Counted from the stretch's first letter, positions 1-8,407 are shown. The stretch: 39,641 bases of DNA from an uncultured Succinivibrionaceae bacterium (GCA_944390105.1 CALXOV010000046.1:1-39641), one strand, 5' to 3'. The notes: generated by a model from the sequence alone, not told the origin. Translations and numbers: made by a program.

Positions 1-2
1 GC

Positions 3-287
3 TTTGACAGCAATGTGCTGTCAGGAGACAGCGGAGCACTTATCAAGCTTTATCCGGAGTTAAAGCCATGGGCGGGGGGTAATTTTGCCATCCGTCCTAA
101 TTTTAAAGCCGCCGTGGTCAAGGATGACTATGCCCCGCGTGACACGCTTGCCAGTGCTGGTTTAGAGCTTAGGGCTGAAGTTAAAGGCTTATATGCTGCG
201 CTGTCTTTTGATGCGGCGCTGGGTGATAAGCCGTATTCCGATCTTGATGACGGCAAAGTCTGGTTTGAAGTGGGCTATCGCTGTTAG
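3..287 (+). CDS. TPS outer-membrane transporter (TpsB/ShlB-FhaC type), C-terminal end only
   Basis: This is the 3' end of a gene that enters from the left edge. The frame is open back to base 3, so the GTG at 15 is internal and not a start. The 95 visible residues contain alternating hydrophobic/polar strands (for example GLELRAEVKGLYAALSF and KVWFEVGYRC), which is the pattern of the last strands of an outer-membrane beta-barrel. The identification as the TpsB partner rests mainly on the next gene, which carries a clear TPS secretion domain 97 bases downstream on the same strand. Omp85/ShlB-family barrels normally end in Phe, but this one ends in Arg-Cys, which is unusual. The POTRA domains and most of the barrel lie outside the window, so the family call is inference from context and strand pattern. 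Confidence 0.6.
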   Translation, partial: FDSNVLSGDSGALIKLYPELKPWAGGNFAIRPNFKAAVVKDDYAPRDTLASAGLELRAEVKGLYAALSFDAALGDKPYSDLDDGKVWFEVGYRC

Positions 288-356
288 GCAGCTTGGGGGG
301 GCATAAGTCTTTATTGAGTGTTGTTACTGATTAGATAACGAATTTTTCTACAGCAA

Positions 357-374
357 TACGCCGTTTGCGGCGTA
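357..374 (+). promoter_or_regulatory. hairpin abutting the tpsA ribosome binding site
   Basis: TACGCC (357-362) and GGCGTA (369-374) form a perfect six-pair stem with a six-base loop. The last base of the stem is the first base of the AAGGAG ribosome binding site (374-379), which is five bases from the ATG at 385. The hairpin could modulate translation of the exoprotein relative to its transporter. The structure is visible but its function is inferred. Confidence 0.4.
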
Positions 375-384
375 AGGAGACATT

Positions 385-2802
385 ATGTTTCAGCATTGTT
401 TTGCATCAAAGAGTCAGCGACGGCTCTGCAGACTAGTCGCTGTGGGGGCGTTTAGCGCGGCGCTGTACGTGAGCACTACAGTAGCAGCGCATGAGTTGCC
501 GCAATTTGATAAAGTCCTCCATGGCTATGCTAAGGTCGCGGCGCAGGGTAACACCATGACGATTAAAGGGGCAGGAACGGGCAAAAATTCCGTGCTGCGA
601 TGGCACTCTTTTGATGTGGGCAAAACGATGCGTGTGGATTTTAGCCGCGGTAATTTTCTTAATCTGATTTACGATAAAAAAGCTTCTGATATTTTTGGTA
701 CGGTACGTGGTCAGACCGGGTCGCAGCTGTATTTTGTCAATCCGCGCGGCATTAATCTGCACAAGGGAGCGTTGCTTGAAGCAGGTGGTCAGGTGGGATT
801 TTCTACCGCTAAAATTACCCCGCAACTTCTCAATAGTTTTAAGCAAGGTTCGTTGATCAATTCTGCAGATCTCAGTGCACATCCATTTTTCTCTGCGCAG
901 CAGGGGATGGGTAAGGTGCGACTTTTAGGGCAAGTCCATGCTAGCAATCTGTTAGTAGATGCCGGGCAGATCATCATCCGCGATGCTTCAAAGCTGCGTG
1001 AGGCTACCGGGACTACGCCGCTTGGCGGTAAGGACTATCGAGCGATGCTGCAGTCTTCAGTGGGGCGCATTGATGTGGGCTTTATCTCACCTGATGATGG
1101 TAGTGCGGCCACCGAGCACTATATTGATCTCAAGCAAAATTATGAAATTAACGCACCAACTCAGATCGTGGAGCATCGCGAGCAGATCCCCATCAGTGAT
1201 GAATCCGAGCTGGTGGCGCTTAAAGACAGCAGTGCCAGTTTCTGGCTTACCAATGACTTAAATGTGGATACAAACGTGGGCGGCACGTTTAAGGGTAAGC
1301 TTGACGGAGCGTTTAACGCAATAACGCTGCACAGTAAGCTGCAGACGGCAGACACAGAAGGCGGACTTTTTGCCAAATTGCAGAGAGCTAAGATCAGCAA
1401 TCTGCGTCTTGATGGGGAACTGGAAGCGGCGGCGGCGGGCGGTACGGTCAGTGCTGGCGCGTTGGCTGGTGAAATTGCAGACAGCGTACTTAAAAATATT
1501 GAGGTCAGTGAATTTTCCGTGCAGCGAGAGCTTAAAGCCGGAGATGCCATTGGCGCTTTAAGCGGCAAGCTTACGGGGAATAATAGTTTAACCAATGTGA
1601 CTGCCGGGTTTAGCGCGGCCAATGCGATGGCGCTTGCAGGTGGTAGCGGTACGCTAGGGGCCATCAGCGGATGGCAGCAAGGCACGCTTGGGCTTGCTGG
1701 AGTGGTGGCCGGGCTTAACGGCGGCACACTTAAAGCTATCGGCCAAAGAGAAAGTGAGCTTAGCCTTGCCGATAGCTTCAAGGCAGGTCTGCAGTCAGCC
1801 GCGGTAACTTTCCAAGATGACTATGTCTGCACCGCCGAAGGCAGTACGGGCCATCTTAAAGGCTTTCTGCAACCGCTTTTTATTAATAATATGGAGCGGG
1901 TCTATGATGGTAGCAGCGATAATTATGCGCAGCTCAATGCAGTGAGCTTCGAGGGCACGCTGTACGATGAGTACGGCATTGCGCAAGGATCGACACAAGA
2001 GCATACCGTTTTTGCTTTAGCAGATTACATCAGCTATGACAATACTTGCTACAGCGCTGACGGCAATGTCCGCAATGCTGGGAATTATTCCTATGCGCTG
2101 ACTAATCAAGACGGCTTTGCCGGCTTTTATGTGGTGCAACCGCAGGGCGCTGACGGTACCTCAGGTGCGCAAAGCCTCAATGGTACGGGCTATATCAAAA
2201 TTCACCCACGCCCATTAGGAACGATTGAGGTAGGTGACGCTATCGTGCAGGAAGGCGATACGCTGCCTACGGACATTGCCATCGGTGGAGAACTTAACTT
2301 TGCTCCAGGGGAGAGTTTGTCAGACTTTAATCCGCAGGTGGTGTATCCGCAGGGAGAGCTTAGCGCCGGCGAGTATGAGCTGGGCTTTAGCGCTGATGGA
2401 TTGAATGTTAATTACACCTATACGGTAAACTCAGGGACGCTTACAGTAATGCCACAGCCCGAGCCGGAGCCAGAGCCCGAACCTGCAGTGCATCCTGATT
2501 TACCGCCTAAGGTAAATCTTTTGCCGCTGCCTGATACGGGGGCGCTGACCGCACTTGCAGTCCCGGACAACGTGACTCCGTGCGATTACTGCAAAGGGCG
2601 CGAGCGTTTGCAGCGGCTTTTGCCATCGGCGGAGGATGGGAAGCTGTCTGACAGCGCAGCTACTTCAGGTCTGGATCTGCGTCTGGTCAGTTGCCGTGAG
2701 TTGGCATCCCGCTCGCTGCAGGCGTGGCAACAGCAGCGCAGGCTGGCTGCTGCCTCAAAGATCAATGAGAAAGAGGATGGAGCAGTAAGCGCAGAAGTTT
2801 AG
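385..2802 (+). CDS. two-partner secretion exoprotein (TpsA, filamentous haemagglutinin-type N-domain)
   Basis: A secreted adhesin-like protein of 805 residues. The start is ATG 385 with AAGGAG upstream. Residues 1-35 form a long Sec signal ending VAA. Residues about 40-190 match the TPS secretion domain (beta-helix seed), including the FVNPRGIN motif at 117-124 that corresponds to the usual NPNGI. Gly/Ala-rich strands around 350-460 resemble GLUG-type repeats. A YDG motif near 507 and an Ig-like stretch around 608-690 resemble the YDG and MBG domains of HMW-type adhesins. A PEPEPEPEP linker at about 691 precedes a C-terminal segment with CDYC (about 733) and another Cys near 769, which might anchor the protein. 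At 805 residues it is short for the family. It follows its transporter in an apparent operon. The stop codon overlaps that of the convergent darP by four bases. Binding target unknown. Confidence 0.85.
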   Translation: MFQHCFASKSQRRLCRLVAVGAFSAALYVSTTVAAHELPQFDKVLHGYAKVAAQGNTMTIKGAGTGKNSVLRWHSFDVGKTMRVDFSRGNFLNLIYDKKASDIFGTVRGQTGSQLYFVNPRGINLHKGALLEAGGQVGFSTAKITPQLLNSFKQGSLINSADLSAHPFFSAQQGMGKVRLLGQVHASNLLVDAGQIIIRDASKLREATGTTPLGGKDYRAMLQSSVGRIDVGFISPDDGSAATEHYIDLKQNYEINAPTQIVEHREQIPISDESELVALKDSSASFWLTNDLNVDTNVGGTFKGKLDGAFNAITLHSKLQTADTEGGLFAKLQRAKISNLRLDGELEAAAAGGTVSAGALAGEIADSVLKNIEVSEFSVQRELKAGDAIGALSGKLTGNNSLTNVTAGFSAANAMALAGGSGTLGAISGWQQGTLGLAGVVAGLNGGTLKAIGQRESELSLADSFKAGLQSAAVTFQDDYVCTAEGSTGHLKGFLQPLFINNMERVYDGSSDNYAQLNAVSFEGTLYDEYGIAQGSTQEHTVFALADYISYDNTCYSADGNVRNAGNYSYALTNQDGFAGFYVVQPQGADGTSGAQSLNGTGYIKIHPRPLGTIEVGDAIVQEGDTLPTDIAIGGELNFAPGESLSDFNPQVVYPQGELSAGEYELGFSADGLNVNYTYTVNSGTLTVMPQPEPEPEPEPAVHPDLPPKVNLLPLPDTGALTALAVPDNVTPCDYCKGRERLQRLLPSAEDGKLSDSAATSGLDLRLVSCRELASRSLQAWQQQRRLAAASKINEKEDGAVSAEV

Positions 2803-3353
2803 AGCAAATGATCGGGCAGCGGCACGCCGCTTGCTGCAAAGGAACTTTTTAAATACTGATAGATCTCTCGCAAAGCCGGCTTTTGTGCTTGTTCGTTTAG
2901 TACTTCCTGCTGCGCCCTTTTCACTAAACCGCGCAGCTTATTTCTATCAATATCGTAGATAAGAGCGCATAGCGCATTGATGGCCGGCGCACCGGAGGCA
3001 ATGAGCTCACTGCGCAGTTTCTCAAGGCGCATGGCCTGCGGATCGACAGCTGCCGAGGCGCCTTGCAGGGAAAGCTGCTGTTGCAGCGGGGCTAAATCGC
3101 AGCTGCGCATTAATTTGGCAGCATACTGCAGCTGGCGGCGGCGCTCATCCGAGTTGCGCTTTAAGCTGCGGGCCGTCAGCAGCGCCTGCTTGACCTCATC
3201 TTCGGGGAAAGTCAGAGCATTGAAGGCCTCGATGCCTAATTTGGCCAAGTCCTCGGCTAATTTACGTACGGCCTGCGCTTCACGCTTCTGCGCTGAGCGG
3301 CTGACCTCTTCCGGTTCACTGTCAAAGCCGGAAAAATACTCTTGTTCTGCCAT
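2799..3353 (-). CDS. darP: DarP/YjgA ribosome-associated protein (DUF615)
   Basis: A 184-residue protein of the DUF615 family. E. coli DarP (YjgA, 183 residues) associates with late 50S ribosomal precursors and aids assembly around the peptidyl-transferase centre. Visible family features are the acidic N-terminus followed by the SAQKREAQAVRKLAEDL helix, the RRRQLQYAAKLMR segment, and a C-terminus ending IYQYLKSS, matching the IFQYL ending in E. coli. AGGAG lies upstream of the ATG. In many gammaproteobacteria darP sits divergently beside pmbA. Here the same pair is present but separated by an EamA transporter gene. The 3' end overlaps the end of the TPS exoprotein gene by four bases. Confidence 0.9.
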   Translation of the reverse strand: MAEQEYFSGFDSEPEEVSRSAQKREAQAVRKLAEDLAKLGIEAFNALTFPEDEVKQALLTARSLKRNSDERRRQLQYAAKLMRSCDLAPLQQQLSLQGASAAVDPQAMRLEKLRSELIASGAPAINALCALIYDIDRNKLRGLVKRAQQEVLNEQAQKPALREIYQYLKSSFAASGVPLPDHLL

Positions 3354-3430
3354 CGCATTCTCCTGCAGAGCTACATTGTTAAGTCAGCTATTGTAGCGTC
3401 TTGCCGTCTTGGCATAAAGTTCTTTGTCGG

Positions 3431-4387
3431 TCAGCTCTTCCAGCGCCAGCGTCGGCGTACGCTTTTGCGGATGATAAAGTTAAAGCGTTTGATGTAGATG
3501 CGCGCACGCCGGGCTTTAAAGCGCTGCGCCCCTAGCACAATCAGTACCCCGAGCACAATCAGCGTGATGCCGAGCACAAGATTGAAGCTGAGACTTTCAT
3601 CAAAGATGAGTACCGCTAAAGCCACGGCGGTTAAGGGTTCAAGCGCACCGAGCACTGCGGTGATCGTTGAGCCGACATGGGCAATGGAAACATTCATCAG
3701 CTCAAGAGACAGAATCGTCGGCACGAGGGCCAAAAGCAACAGTAGCCCGTATTCGCTTGGCTGCGAGGGTAGCTTAATGGCGCTGTAGGGGCTGATCACC
3801 ATATACAGCGCGGTAATGGCAATCGAAAATAAAATTAAGTAGAAGGTCAGTTTCTCATTGGAAATAATGAGATGGGTGCGGTTAATGCCCACAATGTATA
3901 GCGCATAAGTCAGGGCGGAGGCGACGGCTAGGAGCGTGCCGATAAGCGATAGACCACCTGTTTCAGCACCGTGCAGCAGCGTAACCCCAGCAAAGCTCAG
4001 CATAATCGCTAAAATCATAGCTATAGACAGTCTTTCATGATAGACCGCGACCATGATGATGGCTGTGAAGACCGGGTATAAAAAGAGAATGGTGGCACTG
4101 ATGCCAGCGTTCATGTAGTTAAAGGACAGAAAGTAGGTCAGAGTTGACAGGGCAAAGCACACTCCCGGCAGGGCTAGGACCTTAAGCTCAGCAAAGGGCA
4201 GCGTAAGCGTTTCTTTTTTGTAAAAAAGTAGCGGCAGCATTAAGATGCCGGCGACAAAATAGCGGTAAAACAAAGCATTGGCTGCATCAAAATGCAGCGC
4301 ATACAGACCTAAAGCTAAAGCAGGGCTGCAGCCGTAGCAAGCTGCCGACAGCATGCCAGCCAGAGATCCCTTAAGCTGGGAGTGCAT
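3431..4387 (-). CDS. EamA-family (DMT superfamily) membrane transporter
   Basis: A 318-residue polytopic inner-membrane protein with about ten hydrophobic segments arranged as two EamA-like halves, typical of drug/metabolite exporters of the 10-TMS DMT superfamily. The GSLAGMLSAACYGCSPALA start and the second-half motif VLGALEPLTAVALAVLIFDESL are family hallmarks. A basic tail (RFKARRARIYIKRFN...) lies in the predicted cytoplasm. GAGGA precedes the ATG. It is upstream of darP on the same strand with a 77-base gap, so the two may be co-transcribed. The substrate cannot be read from sequence; relatives export amino acids, purines or other metabolites. Confidence 0.85.
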   Translation of the reverse strand: MHSQLKGSLAGMLSAACYGCSPALALGLYALHFDAANALFYRYFVAGILMLPLLFYKKETLTLPFAELKVLALPGVCFALSTLTYFLSFNYMNAGISATILFLYPVFTAIIMVAVYHERLSIAMILAIMLSFAGVTLLHGAETGGLSLIGTLLAVASALTYALYIVGINRTHLIISNEKLTFYLILFSIAITALYMVISPYSAIKLPSQPSEYGLLLLLALVPTILSLELMNVSIAHVGSTITAVLGALEPLTAVALAVLIFDESLSFNLVLGITLIVLGVLIVLGAQRFKARRARIYIKRFNFIIRKSVRRRWRWKS

Positions 4388-4592
4388 TGTGCGTCCTCAT
4401 AAATTGCATTGGGGGCGCAGTATTGTACAGCGCGGCGGGTAAATTGTGGATGAAATGGCGGTAAATTGCCGCACATCGGGATAAGGCATAATTGCACGGT
4501 GCAGAGTATTTGCGCTTTGCCTGCATGCTTCATACAATTTGCGGGTGTAAGTACGGCCGCAGGTTCGGCCTTAACGTTTGCAGGAATCAGCC

Positions 4593-5954
4593 ATGGCACA
4601 AGATTTTTTTGCAGAAATTGCCAAGCAGCGGCGCTCTCTGGAGCAGGTAGCGGCGGATGCCGTCGCGCAGGCTAAGCGCTTAGGCGCCGATGCCTGTGAG
4701 GCCGTGATCGGCGCAGCGCGCGGTATTGAAGTTACTACGCGCCACGGTACCACAGAAAATGTGGAGTTCAATCAAGATCGTAGTTTAGGGCTCGTCGTCT
4801 TTAAAGGACAGTGCCGCGGTACAGCATCGACCACTGATCTGTCTCCTAGTTCAATTGACGCGAGTATTCGCGCAGCGCTGGGAATTGCACAGGATACCGA
4901 TCCTGATCCATATGCGGGGCTGTGCGATCCGCAGCAGTTGTGCCGCACTCCCGATGACTTTGACCTGCTACAGGAATTGCATGCCGATCCGCAAGAGGGA
5001 TTGGCGCTTGCTGCGGCAATTGAAGCGGCGGCTACGGCGCGTCAGGATAAACGCATTAAAGACAGTGACGGCGCTTATTTTGCCAGTGCGGTGCGTACTC
5101 GCGTGATTGCGACTTCGCAGGATTTTTGCCTGAGCACGGTGAACACGAGTCACAGTTGCGGACTGACCTTGATTGGTGAAGAGGCCGGGCGTATGCAGCG
5201 CGGCTCTGGCTTCGGTATTGCCTGTAAGTTTGCAGATCTTCCATCTCCCGATACGGTGGCGCAGGAGGCTTTAGAGCACACTTACGGCAAATTAGGGGCA
5301 ATCAAGCCGCACAGCGGAAGCTACAACATTATCTTTACCGATAATGCCGCGCGTTCTTTGTGGGGACATCTGAAAGAGGCAATCAGCGGCTACAACATCT
5401 ATCTGAAGTCGTCTTTTTTGTGCGACAAATTAGGTACTGCGATTCTGCCGTCATTTATTACCCTGCATGAAGATCCGCATATGCGCGGACGCTTGGGCGC
5501 ACGCTGCTGTGACAGTGAGGGCGCAGCATGCTATGCGCAGGATTGGGTTAAAGACGGTGTTTTGCAGGAATATCTGCTTTCTTCTTATACCGCGCGCCGT
5601 CTGAAGCTTAAGAGTAATGCCCACAGCGGCGGCTTTGCCGTATTGATGGTACAGGGGGATGCTGCGCATACTAAGAGTCTGCCGCAGTTGATGGCGGAGG
5701 CCGGTGAGGGGCTGGTTATTGACAGTTTGATGGGTCAAGGGGTAGATATTGTAAGCGGCAATTATTCGAGCGGTGCCTCAGGTTTTTATTTTAAAAACGG
5801 CGAACGCGTACAGGCGGTGCATGAGCTGACCGTAGCGGCTGATTTAAAGGAGTTATATCAAAAAATTGCGCTTATCGGCAGTGACCATGATCTGCGCTAT
5901 AAACTGCAGTGCGGCTCAATTTTAGTGCCGGGACTGAGCGTCTCGGGGGCGTAA
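4593..5954 (+). CDS. pmbA: TldE/PmbA, subunit of the TldD/TldE metalloprotease
   Basis: A 453-residue protein matching PmbA (TldE), the partner of TldD in a heterodimeric protease that matures modified peptides and takes part in CcdA degradation in E. coli. The N-terminal region (GADACEAVIGAARGIEVTTR...VEFNQDRSLGLVVFKG) and C-terminal region (SGNYSSGASGFYFKNGE and the LVPGLSVSG end) are diagnostic. No HExxxH zinc motif is present, as expected for the TldE subunit. An open frame extends upstream to a TTG at 4578, but ATG 4593 has AGGAA in front of it and gives the usual family length (450 in E. coli). No tldD is in the window. The gene is divergent from the EamA gene. Confidence 0.93.
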   Translation: MAQDFFAEIAKQRRSLEQVAADAVAQAKRLGADACEAVIGAARGIEVTTRHGTTENVEFNQDRSLGLVVFKGQCRGTASTTDLSPSSIDASIRAALGIAQDTDPDPYAGLCDPQQLCRTPDDFDLLQELHADPQEGLALAAAIEAAATARQDKRIKDSDGAYFASAVRTRVIATSQDFCLSTVNTSHSCGLTLIGEEAGRMQRGSGFGIACKFADLPSPDTVAQEALEHTYGKLGAIKPHSGSYNIIFTDNAARSLWGHLKEAISGYNIYLKSSFLCDKLGTAILPSFITLHEDPHMRGRLGARCCDSEGAACYAQDWVKDGVLQEYLLSSYTARRLKLKSNAHSGGFAVLMVQGDAAHTKSLPQLMAEAGEGLVIDSLMGQGVDIVSGNYSSGASGFYFKNGERVQAVHELTVAADLKELYQKIALIGSDHDLRYKLQCGSILVPGLSVSGA

Positions 5955-6336
5955 TGCAAGTACTTTGCGGGCTTTTTTGATCGGATTTCATCACTTTATT
6001 TCGTAAGTGACGATCATAGGCGCATTTTTTCAGTTATAATGCGCCGTTGCTGAAGTTGAGCTGCTCAAGTACTGCCGCGCAGTGCGTTTGGCCTCAGGCC
6101 TTGAGTAAAGCTGAAGATTCCTTGCCTAGGGATTGAGAAACTTTAGGGTTTTCATAACGAAGCTGCGAGTTCTTGCGAGCGTTGCCGAGGCGATGCCTGC
6201 TGCGGATCTTTTGTGATCATCTAAGGCGTCTTGTGCTAGAATACGCGCACTTTTGTTATTACTGATTGTTTTGTGTGGTTACAGCTCTCGATTGGTGCTG
6301 TGAGCCTATAACGTATTTTTGGAGTGTGATTTAAAC
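5955..6336 (+). other. structured intergenic region / probable rpmB leader
   Basis: No protein gene is visible in these 382 bases. A consensus TATAAT lies at 6035-6040. The region just after it can fold in two exclusive ways: TTGAG (6056-6060) with CTCAA (6064-6068), or CTCAAG (6064-6069) with CTTGAG (6100-6105). The second fold encloses a small ACTGC/GCAGT hairpin (6071-6083) and GGCC/GGCC (6090-6100). An extended -10 promoter follows at 6234-6242. The stretch could be a long regulated leader of the ribosomal operon or a small RNA. The pairing is read by eye only. Confidence 0.35.
6234..6242 (+). promoter_or_regulatory. extended -10 promoter for rpmB-rpmG
   Basis: TGC-TAGAAT is an extended -10 element about 95 bases before the rpmB start. 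No good -35 lies at the standard spacing, which is normal for extended -10 promoters. A second possible -10, TATAAT at 6035-6040, would give a leader of about 290 bases. Confidence 0.5.
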
Positions 6337-6573
6337 ATGTCCAGAGTTTGCCAAGTTACGGGCAAGCGCCCGATGGTGGGTAATCATCGTTCCCACGCTA
6401 AGAATGCGGCTAAGCGCCGTTTTCTGCCGAACTTAAAGTATCATCGCTTCTGGGTCGAGAGTGAGGGCCGCTTTGTCAGACTGCGCGTCACCACTAAGGC
6501 CATGCGCACTATTGATAAGGTGGGCATTGATGTAGTGCTCGCTGATATGCGTGCCAACGGCGTTAAGATCTAA
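6337..6573 (+). CDS. rpmB: 50S ribosomal protein L28
   Basis: A 78-residue ribosomal protein L28, identical in length to the E. coli protein. [20 protein letters not shown] and the [23 protein letters not shown] core are characteristic. The frame is open upstream to a TTG at 6319, but ATG 6337 gives the conserved N-terminus and has GGAG 13 bases upstream. It is the first gene of the conserved rpmB-rpmG-mutM cluster, with rpmG starting 13 bases after its stop. Confidence 0.97.
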   Translation: MSRVCQVTGKRPMVGNHRSHAKNAAKRRFLPNLKYHRFWVESEGRFVRLRVTTKAMRTIDKVGIDVVLADMRANGVKI

Positions 6574-6586
6574 GAGGAGTTAAATC

Positions 6587-6757
6587 ATGGCTAAGAAGGG
6601 CGGACGCGAGAAGATTCGTTTAAATTCTTCTGCTGGTACCGGTCATTTTTACACCACCACTAAGAACCGTCGTACTACTCCGGGTAAGCTGGAGATGATG
6701 AAGTACGATCCGGTGGTGCGTAAGCATGTACTGTACAAAGAAGGCAAGATTAAGTAA
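6587..6757 (+). CDS. rpmG: 50S ribosomal protein L33
   Basis: A short gene encoding 56 residues of ribosomal protein L33, starting [19 protein letters not shown] and ending [10 protein letters not shown]. coli L33 is 55 residues. AGGAGT lies upstream of the ATG. There are no cysteines, so this is the zinc-free (C-minus) form, with no sign here of the Cys4 paralogue. It is co-transcribed with rpmB and followed by a strong terminator before mutM. Confidence 0.97.
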   Translation: MAKKGGREKIRLNSSAGTGHFYTTTKNRRTTPGKLEMMKYDPVVRKHVLYKEGKIK

Positions 6758-6775
6758 TTGAGCCTTTCCGCAAAG

Positions 6776-6808
6776 ACCCTGCAGTAAAAGCAGGGTTTTT
6801 GCTTTTTT
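6776..6808 (+). terminator. rho-independent terminator after rpmG
   Basis: ACCCTGC (6776-6782) pairs perfectly with GCAGGGT (6790-6796) across a seven-base loop and is followed by TTTT, GC and TTTTTT. It sits between rpmG and mutM, so mutM probably receives read-through transcripts. Confidence 0.8.
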
Positions 6809-6821
6809 AGGAGCGGTAAAA

Positions 6822-7670
6822 ATGCCGGAACTGCCAGAAGTTGAAGTAACGATGCGCGGCGTGCGTCCGTATCTTGAACAGCAGCGCATTAAGTCGGTGT
6901 ATTTTGATGACTATCGCCTGCGCGAGCCTTTTGATCCACGGCTCAGTGAGCTTGAGGGTGGGTTTATCGATGCGGTCAGCCGCCGTGGCAAGTTTATTGT
7001 GATCCACAGCGATCACGGCTCGGTCATTGTACACCTTGGCATGACCGGACATTTTAAGGTGCAGGATGCCACTGCCCCTGCCGTTAAGCACGATCATTTC
7101 GCGCTGACCCTTGAGAGTGGCAAGATGGTGCGCCTCAATGACAGCCGCCGTTTTGGCTTGGTTCATTACGTGCCCCCGGGGCAAGATCCGCTGTGCGATG
7201 AGCATTTAGTGAATTTAGGTCCTGAGCCGCTTGACGATGAATTTAACGGTGCCTATCTGCTGCGGCGTCTGCAGCGCATTAAAAAAGGCGAGATTAAGCC
7301 TGCCTTAATGAATAGCCGCATCGTGGTCGGAGTCGGCAATATATATGCCAGTGAAAGTTTGTTTACCGCAGCCATTCATCCGCAAAGTCAGGCCAATGCC
7401 TTGACCCTGACGCAGTGCACTACTTTGTGCCGTGTAATTAAGGCTACGCTACAACGCTCGATTGCCGAAGGCGGTACCACTATTCGCGATTTTGCTGGAG
7501 CTGATGGTAAGCCCGGTTACTTTGTGCAGGAGCTACAGGTCTACGGTAAAAACGGCAAGCCGTGCCCGCGTTGTGGTACCAAGCTTGAAAAAATCGTCCA
7601 AGGTCAGCGTAGCACCTTTTTCTGTCCGCACTGCCAAAAGCTGTACGTCAAGCCTTTATCAGCAGTCTGA
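6822..7670 (+). CDS. mutM: formamidopyrimidine-DNA glycosylase (Fpg/MutM)
   Basis: A bifunctional DNA glycosylase/AP lyase that removes 8-oxoguanine and formamidopyrimidines. All key features are present in 282 residues: the catalytic N-terminal Pro and Glu (MPELPE), Lys57 in AVSRRGK, the VVGVGNIYASES helix-turn segment near residue 165, and a C-terminal Cys4 zinc finger with cysteines at 248, 251, 268 and 271 containing the conserved GQRSTFFC arginine. TAGGAG lies before the ATG. Its place after rpmB-rpmG is the same as in E. coli. Confidence 0.97.
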   Translation: MPELPEVEVTMRGVRPYLEQQRIKSVYFDDYRLREPFDPRLSELEGGFIDAVSRRGKFIVIHSDHGSVIVHLGMTGHFKVQDATAPAVKHDHFALTLESGKMVRLNDSRRFGLVHYVPPGQDPLCDEHLVNLGPEPLDDEFNGAYLLRRLQRIKKGEIKPALMNSRIVVGVGNIYASESLFTAAIHPQSQANALTLTQCTTLCRVIKATLQRSIAEGGTTIRDFAGADGKPGYFVQELQVYGKNGKPCPRCGTKLEKIVQGQRSTFFCPHCQKLYVKPLSAV

Positions 7671-7851
7671 GACTTAGGTTGTAACTTTACCTAAAGTCGA
7701 AAAGGTTAAAATGCGCGGTCGACATTTCTTTAAGTTGAGTTAGGCCGGCGGCGCTATAAGCCTATGCCTGTAGCGTATAAGTTGTAATCAAAAATTAGTA
7801 TTTTACCTAAGCCTAGCTTTGCCCTACATTACATGCAGGAAGGTGATACTT

Positions 7852-8289
7852 ATGGCAAAACTAAAAAATTGGTGCCAAAACAGCTGCCGCATGGCGCTGT
7901 TTACGGCTCTGATGTGCGGAGGCATGGCAATGGCTCAGGATCTTACTTTAACAGTAAACGGCACGGAATACGTTATTACGTTAAATGACTCGGAGGAAGC
8001 GCAGCTTTTGGTGCAGGCGCTGCCGCAGACGCTACAATTTGAAAATTTCGGCAGCAATGAGCGCATTGCCTACATGTCGCACAAGCTGCCGATCGCTTCT
8101 TACAAAGAAACCATTGACGTTAAGCGCGGATCGTTAGCTTATTACGTGCCGTGGGGTAATTTGTGTGTTTTTCGCAGAGCCTATCACAGCCCCAATGATC
8201 TGGTACTGTTAGGGCAGATGGATGAGGCTGCGGTAAAGGCCATTGAAGCTTCAGGCGATGCACAAGCTATCTTGCAGGTGCGCAACTAA
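7852..8289 (+). CDS. secreted cyclophilin-like fold protein (Cyclophil_like2 type)
   Basis: A 145-residue exported protein. ATG 7852 is chosen because GGAAGG lies just upstream; an open TTG at 7819 would add eleven residues. Residues 1-28 form a signal peptide ending AMA before QDL. The mature part (LTVNGTEYVITLNDSEEAQLL, LPQTLQFENFGSNERIAY, LAYYVPWGNLCVFRR and LVLLGQMDE) follows the pattern of the small cyclophilin-like fold family often annotated as Cyclophil_like2. In that family residues of the G-N-L-C-V-F type strand line the pocket; prolyl isomerase activity is not established. It stands alone between mutM and the convergent glmS. A periplasmic location is inferred. Confidence 0.7.
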   Translation: MAKLKNWCQNSCRMALFTALMCGGMAMAQDLTLTVNGTEYVITLNDSEEAQLLVQALPQTLQFENFGSNERIAYMSHKLPIASYKETIDVKRGSLAYYVPWGNLCVFRRAYHSPNDLVLLGQMDEAAVKAIEASGDAQAILQVRN

Positions 8290-8364
8290 TACCTAGAGCA
8301 TAGCCGTGGCGTGATGTAGTGATCCGGAACTTAGCGGTTATGCTTTAGTGTGCAATTTAAGTTA

Positions 8365-8394
8365 ATGCGGCAGCCAATGAGGAGGATGCCGCAT
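8365..8394. terminator. hairpin between the convergent cyclophilin-like gene and glmS
   Basis: ATGCGGCA (8365-8372) pairs perfectly with TGCCGCAT (8387-8394) across a 14-base loop. It lies 14 bases beyond the glmS stop and 75 beyond the other gene. No strong T-tract follows on either strand, so termination is only probable. Confidence 0.4.
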
Positions 8395-8407
8395 CTAAAT
8401 ACAACGC

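Noticed and set aside
1161-1781. Long antisense reading frame of 206 codons inside the TPS exoprotein gene
   Set aside because: Ser/Pro/Ala-rich shadow of the coding strand with no ribosome binding site or recognisable domain.
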